A stretch of 64,000 nucleotides of DNA from Pseudisothecium myosuroides (lineage: Eukaryota; Streptophyta; Bryopsida; Hypnales; Lembophyllaceae), in NCBI GenBank assembly GCA_951799445.1, contig OX637289.1, positions 46,166,264-46,230,263 on the forward strand, written 5' to 3'. The notes beneath the pieces are model-generated. The model saw only the letters and a program-made list of their open reading frames with translations, ran no database searches and was not told the DNA's origin. The first letter of the stretch is position 1. Each line of letters begins with the position of its first letter. Of the stretch, positions 41,472 to 53,726 are shown piece by piece. The translations under genes were made by a program, and so were the position numbers.

Positions 41472-44152
41472 TTAATACCAAATCCAAAGGGTATATTGTT
41501 TTAGTTGCAAAGTAGTCGTAGAATGAAGTATAAGATTACGGGAGTGTAATAGAGTTCAAATTTAGAATGAATGTGAGCTATTCTACATCCAACATTCATC
41601 ACAATTGTTGATGTGGATAAGTCTATGCTTTGTGGAATCCACGATGCTTTTCTCCAATTGCAAAAAACTTAAATTTGACTAGAGAACGACTGCAACTGTA
41701 CAATGATTGCGGTTTTCAAAATTATCTTACATCAATTGTCCCATATCAATTGTCAAGAGTACCATTAGGTAGGACAAAAAAGACTTATAAGTTGTTGTAC
41801 TCGTATGTAATAATTTCTATTAATAAAATTCTACGACTTTGACAATTTGTAGATTCTTGCAGTCTATAGAACTCTTGAAAAACTAAATTTTTTTTTAACA
41901 CCTATAAATTTCTAATATGTTTATTAAACCGGTGAATCATTAATAACCAATATTTGAATTTCTGAAATCTAAAAGAAAAGCTAGATCTAAGAATTTTGAA
42001 ATCTACAAATAACTAAGACTAAAATTAAAAAAACTACAAATCTATAAAATCTATGTGACAATCACATCAAAAAAGAATGTCGACAAAATTAAAAATAGTC
42101 TATCAGAGACCAGAACAACCCCATTATCCTTTACAACTACAATTTTAAGAATGACTTTTCCATAGCAACTGCGAATCTCCAAATTTATTCTTAAACAAAA
42201 AACTTGTAGGATTCATTTTTGAATTCAATTTTTATAATTTTCTAAAAATCAAATTTCACAAGGTTAAAATCTTTTGCTAGAACAATCTCACAGTTGAGAT
42301 TAGTGTGTTTCAATTCCATCTTAGAGCAAAGAACGGTTGAGTTTTCACTTCAATCTTGAACCTACTTCTACTTAACAATTTTTTAAAGAATGAAAATCAA
42401 GTTTTTATTTTTTGAATTTTTTCTCTACATTCTCAACTCAATTGTTCAACATAAAAATTCAAAATTTTAAATCAATAGTGCAAAAATTTTAAGCTAAGAA
42501 GATTTAAATTCAAAAACTCTAGTCAAGCAAGGTGCCAAAGTACCTATTTTCTTCACTTCAATTGCAAGTATCTTGCAATCTACTAGATCAAGGTTTCTAA
42601 AATTTGTTCCACACAATTTTACACTAGCCTAGTGTAAGATCCCACGGTCACGTATGCAGCGGGAGGGGGGGGGGATTTTAGTTTCTTGCTTTCTGCAATA
42701 GAAATGGTAGTTTTGAGTGGTTTTTGATGGAGAAATGGCCTTGAGACTTTGTGCATTAAATTACAAGATATTGTGGCACCTTCTCTAAAAATAATATTTT
42801 TGTAGTATTAAAAAGTGAAAATCATGAATATTTAAAAAAAATAGATTTATTCATTGCACTCTCAAAAATCACAATAATTGTAATTTCCTATCAAAACTTT
42901 TGAATAAATCAACGTACAGAGAAAAAACATTTTTCCACATATGAAAAATATAATTTTTTTATCAATCAATTATTTAAAGGTTAAAGTTACGTGGAAATTG
43001 ATCATTTGACTTGGAAGTCAACACCAAGGGTGGTAAAAATAAAACATTACTTGACAAGTTTTGACATGATTTTCTCCGGCTACCTATACCTTGACTGTGA
43101 AGAAATTCCAAATCAATTGAATTGTTATCAATCCACTACAAGACGCGACAAAAGTCGGCGACCTAAAGACAAATAAAAAGAAGTTGTACAAAGAGGCGTG
43201 AAAGGTTATCTTAAGCCTCAAAGGCCACAATAACATCAAATTTCTATAAGTTTTGCATGGATAGAAGGCTTCATGCAATTTCACTAGTACTAAGGCTTTA
43301 CAATGTTCTTCGTACTACTATACATGGCGTCTAATTGTTTGAAATTATAAAATCTTGCAATGAGTGAACAATTATGATCAATTTATAATTACAAAATTTC
43401 AAAATAATAGAGATTTCAACAAGAAATAGTTTTGAAACCTTAAAATCTATAAATTTATGGATTTTGAAATCACTACATTTATAAATTTATAAATTTCTAG
43501 TTGATAAATAATACAATTGAAAATTTGAAAGTTGTGCATTTAGAATTTAGAATTTGAAAATTTGAAAATTCATTAACTGAATTTTTTGTTACATTTTTAA
43601 ATATGTAATATTTTATTATAAACTTTAAACTAATTTAAACAAAATAGTTTTTTCTATTAAATTTTAATTGCTTACTAATCTATTGACAATACAAATATAA
43701 CTTTTAGAAAATTAGACCAACTCAACTAGTTTGTTTTTTATATTTATTAATTTATTTTCACTTCTTGCTATAAAAATTATAACAAGAATAACTTTTCATA
43801 AGACTAAAAGAGGTTTTTCAAATTGTTAGACAACACATAGTCTTATTGTAACAAAATATAAAATCCAAACTTGAATATTATTTAGAAAGCTAAATTGGAT
43901 TCAAAAATATTTTTGGACCACATGGCAACAAAATTGGCCTTCTAGGGGTTGAAGCTAATCAAAACCTTGGCTTTTTGTCTTGTCAAGAACATGTTCTAAG
44001 AAGTTGAAAAGTGCCTAGGGAATTAAGGAATTGTAATTTGCCTAAACATTCTATGAACTATTTTATTATAAATGGATAAGGCAAAGGACCTAATGGGATC
44101 TAAAATTTAGGGTCTAAAATACAATAAATGGATTGTAACTCACTAAGGAAAT

Positions 44153-44280
44153 ACTAGGAGAAACATGGTCCACGTAGACTAGGGAAATGACTCACAAGAA
44201 GACCCACATGACAAATTTAACTATGAATTGGGTCTTCTTGTAGTCATTCCCTAGCCCACGTAGACCATGTTTCTACTAGT
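44153..44280. mobile_element. CACTA-like foldback MITE (copy in left arm)
   Basis: The arms 44153-44206 and 44229-44280 are inverted with few mismatches. The right end reads inward as CACTAGTAGAAACATGG, a common CACTA terminus; the left terminal base is mutated. The mirrored copy is at 49607-49734. Confidence 0.65.
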
Positions 44281-46205
44281 GGAAAAACTCTAATGATACT
44301 ATGAATTTGGAGGTCTGGTACACAAGCTTCCCATTAACTACATAATTAAATTCTATTCAACTATGTAAAGATTGTTTTATATTCGCCCTTAAACTTAGCC
44401 CCATGTCCTTTTTCAAATGATTCACATTTTTTTAAACATTGCGTTTGTTACCTTCTTGGATGTAGTGCAAGAGAAAGGAAAGTGTACAACACTAACAATT
44501 TCTATTAGGGTGCAATGGTTAGGATTTAAAATATTCTACAAGAGTAACAATTGTGTATATTGTTCAATTTTTTTTGGCATTGAAAACTTGTACAACAAAT
44601 ATGGTCTCAAAATACCCCCCAAATTGAACAGTATGCACAAAAAGACTCTTGTTAAAAATTTAAAATTCTAAGTTCTACTAGAATCTAGAGTTGTTGCCTA
44701 TGCAAAGTCATTGCAAATAACACTTCTCAATTTTCTTCCAAATGGGGTATTATTATCAAGATCACTTTTAGCTTTTGAAATGACAAAATTTCAAATAAAA
44801 AATAATATTAAGACTTAGTAGTAAACCTAAAACAAAGAAGTATATTCCTAGAAGAACTTTTCTTTGAAAGTTATCATGTAGAAGATAAGTGCATGGAAAT
44901 TTTAAAGAAAATAGATGCTTAGGTATTTTTGTTGCTGGAAAATTGTAAGAAACTCTTCCAACCTAAAAGAGGTCCAAGTCAACTAATTACACCTCCTTTT
45001 ATCCATGTGTTAACACAAAGAAAGTTCCCTTTGGAAATTTTACTATTTTTTTGGTAATATCTTTGTCAATATGTATAATCCTAGTACATGACTTCAAATC
45101 TCATATTTTAGCTATAAATTCTCTTTTTGGACTTATAATCCTACTTTGGGGGCTTAGAATCATAACATGTTGAGAATCCCACAACATAGAAAAATAGATA
45201 ATTAGAAGTTGATTATAGGTAATAGACTAATTTTAAAAACTATAAAAAAAAATTATGCAAATCGCAAAGTATAGAATAGTATTGCATACCTTAATTATGA
45301 ATCTGAGGTTGTTTGAAGTATAATGCAAAAGTTAGAAAGATCATAAAAACACCTTCATTAGTAGTGAGGGATACAAAAAAGGGCAATTGTTTCTTGCAAG
45401 GATCCGGCTTAAATATTATAGATCCCACATACTCTTAGTTGAAACTTTTGCAAATCTTTTTCTTTTGTATCAAAGGTTGTAATGTAACCAAGTCCACACC
45501 GGAAAAGAAAATGCAATTATGCAAGAATGTAGAGTCAAAACCCTTGGAAATTACACCATCTATTGCCTTGTTTCTACTTGACAATGTGACCCCCTTGAAA
45601 GCACTCCATCTATTGAATAAGACCAAATAAGGCATTGTTTTGTTAGGTTTATGAAATATTATTGACACCTTAAATATCATAAAATAAAGAGCCCCCTTGA
45701 AATTGATTTGATGCATCATTGAGTTTGCACCCTAATCTTCTTGTCAAAAGGCAACTTGTAGAAATATCAATAACAACAATAAAAACTTAAAAATCAATAT
45801 AAACTAGAGGTGAAAAGTCACAAAGAATAAACTTAAGAAATCCAAAACACAATGTGAAAAAGCAAAAATAACTACTTTTGCTTACGTGGATTGAATGACG
45901 AGGCACAATCCGCAACCAAAGAAATAAAAATGCAACACTTGAACACCACATAAGAAGCATTTAGTTTTTAAATCTAGAAACTTTATAAATTTTGCATATA
46001 AATATGTTACTTTATTAAAATATGTGCTCACTAACAAATTTGTGTATTTTTCACAAATTGTAAAAGTGGCACAAATGCACATGAAAATAGATATACAACC
46101 ATACAACCAAGTTGTCTTTGTCATAGCCTCAAACTATGTACAAATTAATAAGTGCCCAAGTAACATTATTATACTCGGACAGACATTGGTTGTAATAGTG
46201 ACATA

Positions 46206-46417
46206 TCAACAAAACTTATTCACCCAAACGGTCATCTTCATGCCACTAGCGCAATGACTAGGAATTCCACTAATAAAGTAGTATTGTGCGTTTCCAAAGA
46301 CGGGCACGCTCCAACCCTATCCACCGTTGGATTGGACGAAAGGTTGGCTGGTATTGCAAGCATCGTAAGCTGCCTCATTCACAATCATGACGCTCTCACC
46401 AATTGGATAATTGAACA
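46206..46417 (-). pseudogene. Inverted orphan copy of phytocyanin exon 2
   Basis: Exact inverted copy of 47470-47681, including the same in-frame TAG. No exon 1 lies next to it on its own strand, since the repeat stops in the intron at 46478. It therefore cannot make a full protein. Confidence 0.9.
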
Positions 46418-46478
46418 CTGCACATTTGACACAATATTCAACTCATTTTTGGATCACACATGCATATATCTATTAGGT

Positions 46479-47408
46479 AAGCCTTCCACCCTCTTCTCCA
46501 TTGTTTTTTTTTTGGTCTCTTGAGCTTTCTCCACCTCCCTTACTACTAACCTTTCTGTACCAATTTTTGGTGGTCCTCTTGACGCTTCAATTGTACGTTT
46601 TTTGCACTTTTAAATTTGTAGATGGTTGCAAGTTCTAGTTGTTGCACTTAGCAGGCAAGCTATAGAATTATTGTGTTAGAAGAACTCATAGTAACTACGT
46701 AGTTGCATTCCAATTCCATTTCAATTGCTTTTAGTTGCTTTTAATCAACTCCAATTGGTTTTTCTAACCTTTTTCAATGTGTGGTATAGCGGGAGTAAGG
46801 CTAGAAAAGATAAAAGAAATTCATTTACATTGGAGGGACTTGTTGTAGTATTCCAATCCATGCAATAGTATTTCTATCATGCAATGTTGTACTTCTTGAG
46901 AACCAAACTTAGGTTGAATGTACTAAAAGGTAACAAATAAGTTTACGTTGGAAAGACTATTAAAAAGAAAAAACCCATGGCATGGGGTTGATGAAGACCA
47001 ACTTTGCAATCTTTTTCTCACATGTGCACATATTATTGTAAATCCAATCTTGCATTGATTGTTGTGTTAATGAAACATGAACATGCAGTTTTTGTCCGCA
47101 ACAATGGCAAGACCCTTGGTGCTTTTGGCAATGGCAGTGACAATGATGGCACTAGTACAAAGCTCCATGGCCAATTTGTGGGTGGTAGGAGGCCCTCTCG
47201 GATGGGGCATGGATGCCTTGGCACGCGTAAACAACCCTACTACATTCTACCCAAATTGGGTGCAGAGCAACATTCCGTATTGCAACAATGACCTCTTTGG
47301 TAAGAAAATCCTCATTTGTGTGTTTATGTGCCCTAAAATTTAGAAAAGCTTGATGCTTTAATTTTCATTTGTTTTCATCTTACAATCTAATAAAACCGTT
47401 TCTCCACA
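46479..47408. other. Unique spacer of the inverted repeat
   Basis: 930 bp present once. It holds about 600 bp upstream of the phytocyanin gene (the likely promoter), exon 1 and the first part of its intron. Confidence 0.9.
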
Positions 47409-47681
47409 ACCTAATAGATATATGCATGTGTGATCCAAAAATGAGTTGAATATTGTGTCAAATGTGCAGTGTTCAATTATCCAATTGGTGAGAGCGTCAT
47501 GATTGTGAATGAGGCAGCTTACGATGCTTGCAATACCAGCCAACCTTTCGTCCAATCCAACGGTGGATAGGGTTGGAGCGTGCCCGTCTTTGGAAACGCA
47601 CAATACTACTTTATTAGTGGAATTCCTAGTCATTGCGCTAGTGGCATGAAGATGACCGTTTGGGTGAATAAGTTTTGTTGA
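47077..47681 (+). pseudogene. Phytocyanin (plastocyanin-like) gene with nonsense codon
   Basis: Exon 1 (47077-47299) and exon 2 (47470-47681) join in phase 1. Exon 1 encodes a secretory signal peptide (MARPLVLLAMAVTMMALVQSS) and the cupredoxin start LWVVGGPLGW. Exon 2 carries VFNYPIGESVMIV, YDACNTS and the copper-loop end SHCASGMKM, then a stop without a GPI tail. The ligands Cys, His and Met/Gln are present, but the first histidine is Ser (GESV), as in copper-free early-nodulin-like members. An in-frame TAG at 47568-47570 (after SNGG) truncates the cupredoxin before the copper loop. Exon 1 lies in the repeat spacer and exon 2 in the right arm. Such proteins are normally extracellular. Confidence 0.88.
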
Positions 47682-50600
47682 TATGTCACTATTACAACCA
47701 ATGTCTGTCCGAGTATAATAATGTTACTTGGGCACTTATTAATTTGTACATAGTTTGAGGCTATGACAAAGACAACTTGGTTGTATGGTTGTATATCTAT
47801 TTTCATGTGCATTTGTGCCACTTTTACAATTTGTGAAAAATACACAAATTTGTTAGTGAGCACATATTTTAATAAAGTAACATATTTATATGCAAAATTT
47901 ATAAAGTTTCTAGATTTAAAAACTAAATGCTTCTTATGTGGTGTTCAAGTGTTGCATTTTTATTTCTTTGGTTGCGGATTGTGCCTCGTCATTCAATCCA
48001 CGTAAGCAAAAGTAGTTATTTTTGCTTTTTCACATTGTGTTTTGGATTTCTTAAGTTTATTCTTTGTGACTTTTCACCTCTAGTTTATATTGATTTTTAA
48101 GTTTTTATTGTTGTTATTGATATTTCTACAAGTTGCCTTTTGACAAGAAGATTAGGGTGCAAACTCAATGATGCATCAAATCAATTTCAAGGGGGCTCTT
48201 TATTTTATGATATTTAAGGTGTCAATAATATTTCATAAACCTAACAAAACAATGCCTTATTTGGTCTTATTCAATAGATGGAGTGCTTTCAAGGGGGTCA
48301 CATTGTCAAGTAGAAACAAGGCAATAGATGGTGTAATTTCCAAGGGTTTTGACTCTACATTCTTGCATAATTGCATTTTCTTTTCCGGTGTGGACTTGGT
48401 TACATTACAACCTTTGATACAAAAGAAAAAGATTTGCAAAAGTTTCAACTAAGAGTATGTGGGATCTATAATATTTAAGCCGGATCCTTGCAAGAAACAA
48501 TTGCCCTTTTTTGTATCCCTCACTACTAATGAAGGTGTTTTTATGATCTTTCTAACTTTTGCATTATACTTCAAACAACCTCAGATTCATAATTAAGGTA
48601 TGCAATACTATTCTATACTTTGCGATTTGCATAATTTTTTTTTATAGTTTTTAAAATTAGTCTATTACCTATAATCAACTTCTAATTATCTATTTTTCTA
48701 TGTTGTGGGATTCTCAACATGTTATGATTCTAAGCCCCCAAAGTAGGATTATAAGTCCAAAAAGAGAATTTATAGCTAAAATATGAGATTTGAAGTCATG
48801 TACTAGGATTATACATATTGACAAAGATATTACCAAAAAAATAGTAAAATTTCCAAAGGGAACTTTCTTTGTGTTAACACATGGATAAAAGGAGGTGTAA
48901 TTAGTTGACTTGGACCTCTTTTAGGTTGGAAGAGTTTCTTACAATTTTCCAGCAACAAAAATACCTAAGCATCTATTTTCTTTAAAATTTCCATGCACTT
49001 ATCTTCTACATGATAACTTTCAAAGAAAAGTTCTTCTAGGAATATACTTCTTTGTTTTAGGTTTACTACTAAGTCTTAATATTATTTTTTATTTGAAATT
49101 TTGTCATTTCAAAAGCTAAAAGTGATCTTGATAATAATACCCCATTTGGAAGAAAATTGAGAAGTGTTATTTGCAATGACTTTGCATAGGCAACAACTCT
49201 AGATTCTAGTAGAACTTAGAATTTTAAATTTTTAACAAGAGTCTTTTTGTGCATACTGTTCAATTTGGGGGGTATTTTGAGACCATATTTGTTGTACAAG
49301 TTTTCAATGCCAAAAAAAATTGAACAATATACACAATTGTTACTCTTGTAGAATATTTTAAATCCTAACCATTGCACCCTAATAGAAATTGTTAGTGTTG
49401 TACACTTTCCTTTCTCTTGCACTACATCCAAGAAGGTAACAAACGCAATGTTTAAAAAAATGTGAATCATTTGAAAAAGGACATGGGGCTAAGTTTAAGG
49501 GCGAATATAAAACAATCTTTACATAGTTGAATAGAATTTAATTATGTAGTTAATGGGAAGCTTGTGTACCAGACCTCCAAATTCATAGTATCATTAGAGT
49601 TTTTCCACTAGTAGAAACATGGTCTACGTGGGCTAGGGAATGACTACAAGAAGACCCAATTCATAGTTAAATTTGTCATGTGGGTCTTCTTGTGAGTCAT
49701 TTCCCTAGTCTACGTGGACCATGTTTCTCCTAGTATTTCCTTAGTGAGTTACAATCCATTTATTGTATTTTAGACCCTAAATTTTAGATCCCATTAGGTC
49801 CTTTGCCTTATCCATTTATAATAAAATAGTTCATAGAATGTTTAGGCAAATTACAATTCCTTAATTCCCTAGGCACTTTTCAACTTCTTAGAACATGTTC
49901 TTGACAAGACAAAAAGCCAAGGTTTTGATTAGCTTCAACCCCTAGAAGGCCAATTTTGTTGCCATGTGGTCCAAAAATATTTTTGAATCCAATTTAGCTT
50001 TCTAAATAATATTCAAGTTTGGATTTTATATTTTGTTACAATAAGACTATGTGTTGTCTAACAATTTGAAAAACCTCTTTTAGTCTTATGAAAAGTTATT
50101 CTTGTTATAATTTTTATAGCAAGAAGTGAAAATAAATTAATAAATATAAAAAACAAACTAGTTGAGTTGGTCTAATTTTCTAAAAGTTATATTTGTATTG
50201 TCAATAGATTAGTAAGCAATTAAAATTTAATAGAAAAAACTATTTTGTTTAAATTAGTTTAAAGTTTATAATAAAATATTACATATTTAAAAATGTAACA
50301 AAAAATTCAGTTAATGAATTTTCAAATTTTCAAATTCTAAATTCTAAATGCACAACTTTCAAATTTTCAATTGTATTATTTATCAACTAGAAATTTATAA
50401 ATTTATAAATGTAGTGATTTCAAAATCCATAAATTTATAGATTTTAAGGTTTCAAAACTATTTCTTGTTGAAATCTCTATTATTTTGAAATTTTGTAATT
50501 ATAAATTGATCATAATTGTTCACTCATTGCAAGATTTTATAATTTCAAACAATTAGACGCCATGTATAGTAGTACGAAGAACATTGTAAAGCCTTAGTAC

Positions 50601-51884
50601 TAGTGAAATTGCATGAAGCCTTCTATCCATGCAAAACTTATAGAAATTTGATGTTATTGTGGCCTTTGAGGCTTAAGATAACCTTTCACGCCTCTTTGTA
50701 CAACTTCTTTTTATTTGTCTTTAGGTCGCCGACTTTTGTCGCGTCTTGTAGTGGATTGATAACAATTCAATTGATTTGGAATTTCTTCACAGTCAAGGTA
50801 TAGGTAGCCGGAGAAAATCATGTCAAAACTTGTCAAGTAATGTTTTATTTTTACCACCCTTGGTGTTGACTTCCAAGTCAAATGATCAATTTCCACGTAA
50901 CTTTAACCTTTAAATAATTGATTGATAAAAAAATTATATTTTTCATATGTGGAAAAATGTTTTTTCTCTGTACGTTGATTTATTCAAAAGTTTTGATAGG
51001 AAATTACAATTATTGTGATTTTTGAGAGTGCAATGAATAAATCTATTTTTTTTAAATATTCATGATTTTCACTTTTTAATACTACAAAAATATTATTTTT
51101 AGAGAAGGTGCCACAATATCTTGTAATTTAATGCACAAAGTCTCAAGGCCATTTCTCCATCAAAAACCACTCAAAACTACCATTTCTATTGCAGAAAGCA
51201 AGAAACTAAAATCCCCCCCCCTCCCGCTGCATACGTGACTGTGGGATCTTACACTAGGCTAGTGTAAAATTGTGTGGAACAAATTTTAGAAACCTTGATC
51301 TAGTAGATTGCAAGATACTTGCATTTGAAGTGAAGAAAATAGGTACTTTGGCACCTTGCTTGACTAGAGTTTTTGAATTTAAATCTTCTTAGCTTAAAAT
51401 TTTTGCACTATTGATTTAAAATTTTGAATTTTTATGTTGAACAATTGAGTTGAGAATGTAGAGAAAAAATTCAAAAAATAAAAACTTGATTTTCATTCTT
51501 TAAAAAATTGTTAAGTAGAAGTAGGTTCAAGATTGAAGTGAAAACTCAACCGTTCTTTGCTCTAAGATGGAATTGAAACACACTAATCTCAACTGTGAGA
51601 TTGTTCTAGCAAAAGATTTTAACCTTGTGAAATTTGATTTTTAGAAAATTATAAAAATTGAATTCAAAAATGAATCCTACAAGTTTTTTGTTTAAGAATA
51701 AATTTGGAGATTCGCAGTTGCTATGGAAAAGTCATTCTTAAAATTGTAGTTGTAAAGGATAATGGGGTTGTTCTGGTCTCTGATAGACTATTTTTAATTT
51801 TGTCGACATTCTTTTTTGATGTGATTGCCACATAGATTTTATAGATTTGTAGTTTTTTTAATTTTAGTCTTAGTTATTTGTAGA
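47409..51884. repeat. Right arm of giant inverted repeat
   Basis: 4476 bp, reverse complement of 42002-46478. Its inner end lies within the phytocyanin intron (ACCTAATAG). Its outer end abuts retrotransposon protease sequence through a 16-bp direct duplication (51884-51899 and 51902-51917). Confidence 0.97.
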
Positions 51885-51899
51885 AGACTTATATTGCTC

Positions 51900-53418
51900 A
51901 AAAGACTTATATTGCTCCGGAAGCTTGCTTGTTGCTATCGTTGCATTAGGTGTTGGAGTTGCATAGATTGCAAAGGTTGCATTAGTCTTTTCAGCACGCA
52001 TGAATGCTCGTGCTCCAATAAATAATGATTTTTGAAGTTTTTTGGAAGAAATAGGTTCAAGTTTTGCTAAAGACTCTGTTATTAAAGTTTTTTAGGGAAG
52101 AAAAGTAATACTACGATCTGACCAATCAATTTGAGGATTGTACTTTTCAAGCCAAGAAAGTCCTAAGATTATAGGACTAGAAGGAGAATGGATAACATTA
52201 TAAGCTACATGGATGTTGAGGTCTCTTGATATGGTTTCTAGAGGAATTGTCTCTTAGGTAACGTTACCAGAAGATGGTGATCAGCCGTCAATAACCTCAA
52301 CATGAATTGCTAGTGTCTTTTGAACTAAAGAAATTTTATGCAATTTGGCAAATGATTCATCTATAAAACATGTTGAAACTCCGGAATCTATCAAAGCATG
52401 GGTTTCAATTTTCATAGAACCTAGACATAATGGAATAATAAAACATGGTGTAGGATCTGTGGACAATACGTGACCTGAAATTGAGGATGAATGTGTAGAG
52501 TCCAACCACACGGTCCCTATTGTGGCTGGACATTGTTGTTTTCCTGTTGTATACTTGCACTTTAGATTCGAGGCGTGTTTCATTGTTTATTTGGGCAGCC
52601 ATCAACTTTGTGTCCCGGTCCTCCACAATAAAGACACAATCCCTCTTCACGTTGACATTTCTTTTCTTGTTTCGTCAAGGGCTTGAACCGAACTGCATCA
52701 ATCTGCATTGGTTCCGGCATAGATGGAATCAATGGATTTGGTTGTGTTGGTGCTGCGAAGTTTGCAATTGATCGATATGATCCTGAGACTGATCTCCGTT
52801 CTTGTCGCCGCTCGAACAACCGGTTGTCACATCGTACGGCTTGCGTGATAGCCTCTGATAAAGAAACATGATCTGACAAATTTAATAACAAGTTTTTAAC
52901 GTTGTCACGCAAGCCCCTTCGAAATGCACTGATCAACACATTGTCGTCCCAATCCACGTCATTTACTAGAAGCCAAAATTTTGATGCATATATTGAAGCT
53001 GCACACAATTTTTGCTAGAGAGATTGAAGTTTTGTTGTTGTTGTTCGAACCCTATCGATGTCGCCAAAATATTGTTGAATTTCGCCAAGAAAAGTTTGAG
53101 ATCTACAAGAATTGGAGCGTTTTTCTCTAATAAAGGGGATAACCACGATAATGTAGCTCCCTTAAGTAAGGTATTAATTAATCCCACTTGCAACTCAGCA
53201 GTGGCATATCTTGCAGGCTGGAGTTGAAAAACAAATCGCACTTGATTTACAAAGTCTCGAAAGTTTGATCAATTACCATCAAATTTGTCAGGAAGACTAA
53301 CTCAAGGCTCTTTAGCTGCAGAAGCGCTTTTAAAATTGTTGTTCTCCTCTTGGAGTTGTTGCATCTTTCGCCACATATCCTCCATCAAAAATTCTTGCGG
53401 AGAATTTATATCAGCCAT
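51900..53418 (-). pseudogene. Retrotransposon gag and aspartic protease, broken
   Basis: The minus-strand start MADINSPQEFL at 53418 is followed by stops near LPDKFDGN and by frame changes. Gag continues as FVNQVRFVFQLQPARY and GATLSWLSPL. A CX2CX4HX4C knuckle (CLYCGGPGHKVDGC) is at about 52600. The retropepsin follows with ALIDSGVSTCFID and ILGLSWLEKYNPQIDW, then the linker KLPEQYKSFE that normally precedes reverse transcriptase, where the sequence breaks at 51884. Confidence 0.88.
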
Positions 53419-53496
53419 TTTGAAAATGAAGTCTATAACAAAAAAACTTAGAGACAAAACAAGAACAAAAATAGAAAATTCTTAAAAGTTCAATGT

Positions 53497-53511
53497 TCAG
53501 TCTCGACAAAC
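53497..53511 (-). promoter_or_regulatory. Primer-binding site, self-priming type
   Basis: Two bases inside the 5' LTR the minus strand reads TTGTCGAGACTGA. This is complementary to the predicted 5' end of the element's own transcript (UCAGUCUUGACAA by the left LTR, all pairs if one G-U is allowed; one mismatch by the right LTR). The match to initiator Met tRNA typical of plant Gypsy elements is absent. Confidence 0.65.
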
Positions 53512-53726
53512 TGTCAAGGACAAGATCAAGACACCAGACAAGACAAGAATAAGACAAGACAAAATAAGATATATATATATATAAAGTAATAAAAGGAATT
53601 GTTGAGACTGAGGAATTCCTCAGTCTTGACTTCTTCATATACTCAAGGATCTAAACTTCTTTTACTTTAATCTTAATTTTACTCTTAAGGATCTTAGAAA
53701 TTTTACAAGGTTCTATCTCCGTGACA
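53512..53726 (-). repeat. 5' LTR
   Basis: 215 bp, TGTCAAGGACAAG...TCCGTGACA on the plus strand. On the minus strand a TATAT box near 53641 lies about 30 bp upstream of CTCAGTCTCAACAA (53598-53612), the predicted transcription start. An AT dinucleotide run is at about 53568-53583. Confidence 0.88.

Larger units (their letters stand above)
42002..46478. repeat. Left arm of giant inverted repeat
   Basis: 4477 bp, reverse complement of 47409-51884. Position sums stay at 93887 throughout the inner part, so it is free of indels there, and drop to 93886 outside a G-run (10 G here, 9 C in the other arm near 42665). I found substitutions only at 42058, 42562 and 42646. The arm contains an inverted copy of phytocyanin exon 2 (46206-46417), a TTAA-family fragment (about 42190-42760) and a small CACTA-like foldback. 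Confidence 0.97.
40062..53726 (-). mobile_element. Ty3/Gypsy chromovirus LTR retrotransposon, core replaced by foreign DNA
   Basis: Direct repeats of about 210 bp (40062-40268 and 53512-53726) begin TGTCA and end TGACA. The element reads on the minus strand: 5' LTR at right, gag with zinc knuckle and protease (53418 to about 51900), then an abrupt break. At the far left are the integrase tail with chromodomain (about 40785-40290), a polypurine tract, and the 3' LTR. Reverse transcriptase, RNase H and the integrase core are absent. Their place, about 40790-51884, holds a TTAA-family fragment and a huge inverted repeat with a phytocyanin gene. Flanking GGAGG and AGAGG (4 of 5 matching) are a plausible target duplication. 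Stops in gag, protease and chromodomain show that it is long inactive. Confidence 0.85.

Noticed and set aside
43084..45719. Mirror-image small open frames in both repeat arms
   Set aside because: They appear twice only because the arms are identical. Composition is AT-driven and no family is recognisable.
47358..47633. Minus-strand frame starting MTRNSTNKVV over phytocyanin exon 2
   Set aside because: Antisense of a clear cupredoxin exon; its twin at 46254-46523 has the same origin.
42002..51884. Palindrome as a pure sequencing artefact (missed adapter)
   Set aside because: Such artefacts give identical arms with little or no spacer. Here there is a 930-bp unique spacer, several arm differences, and different flanks within one retrotransposon. 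Misassembly is still not excluded without reads.
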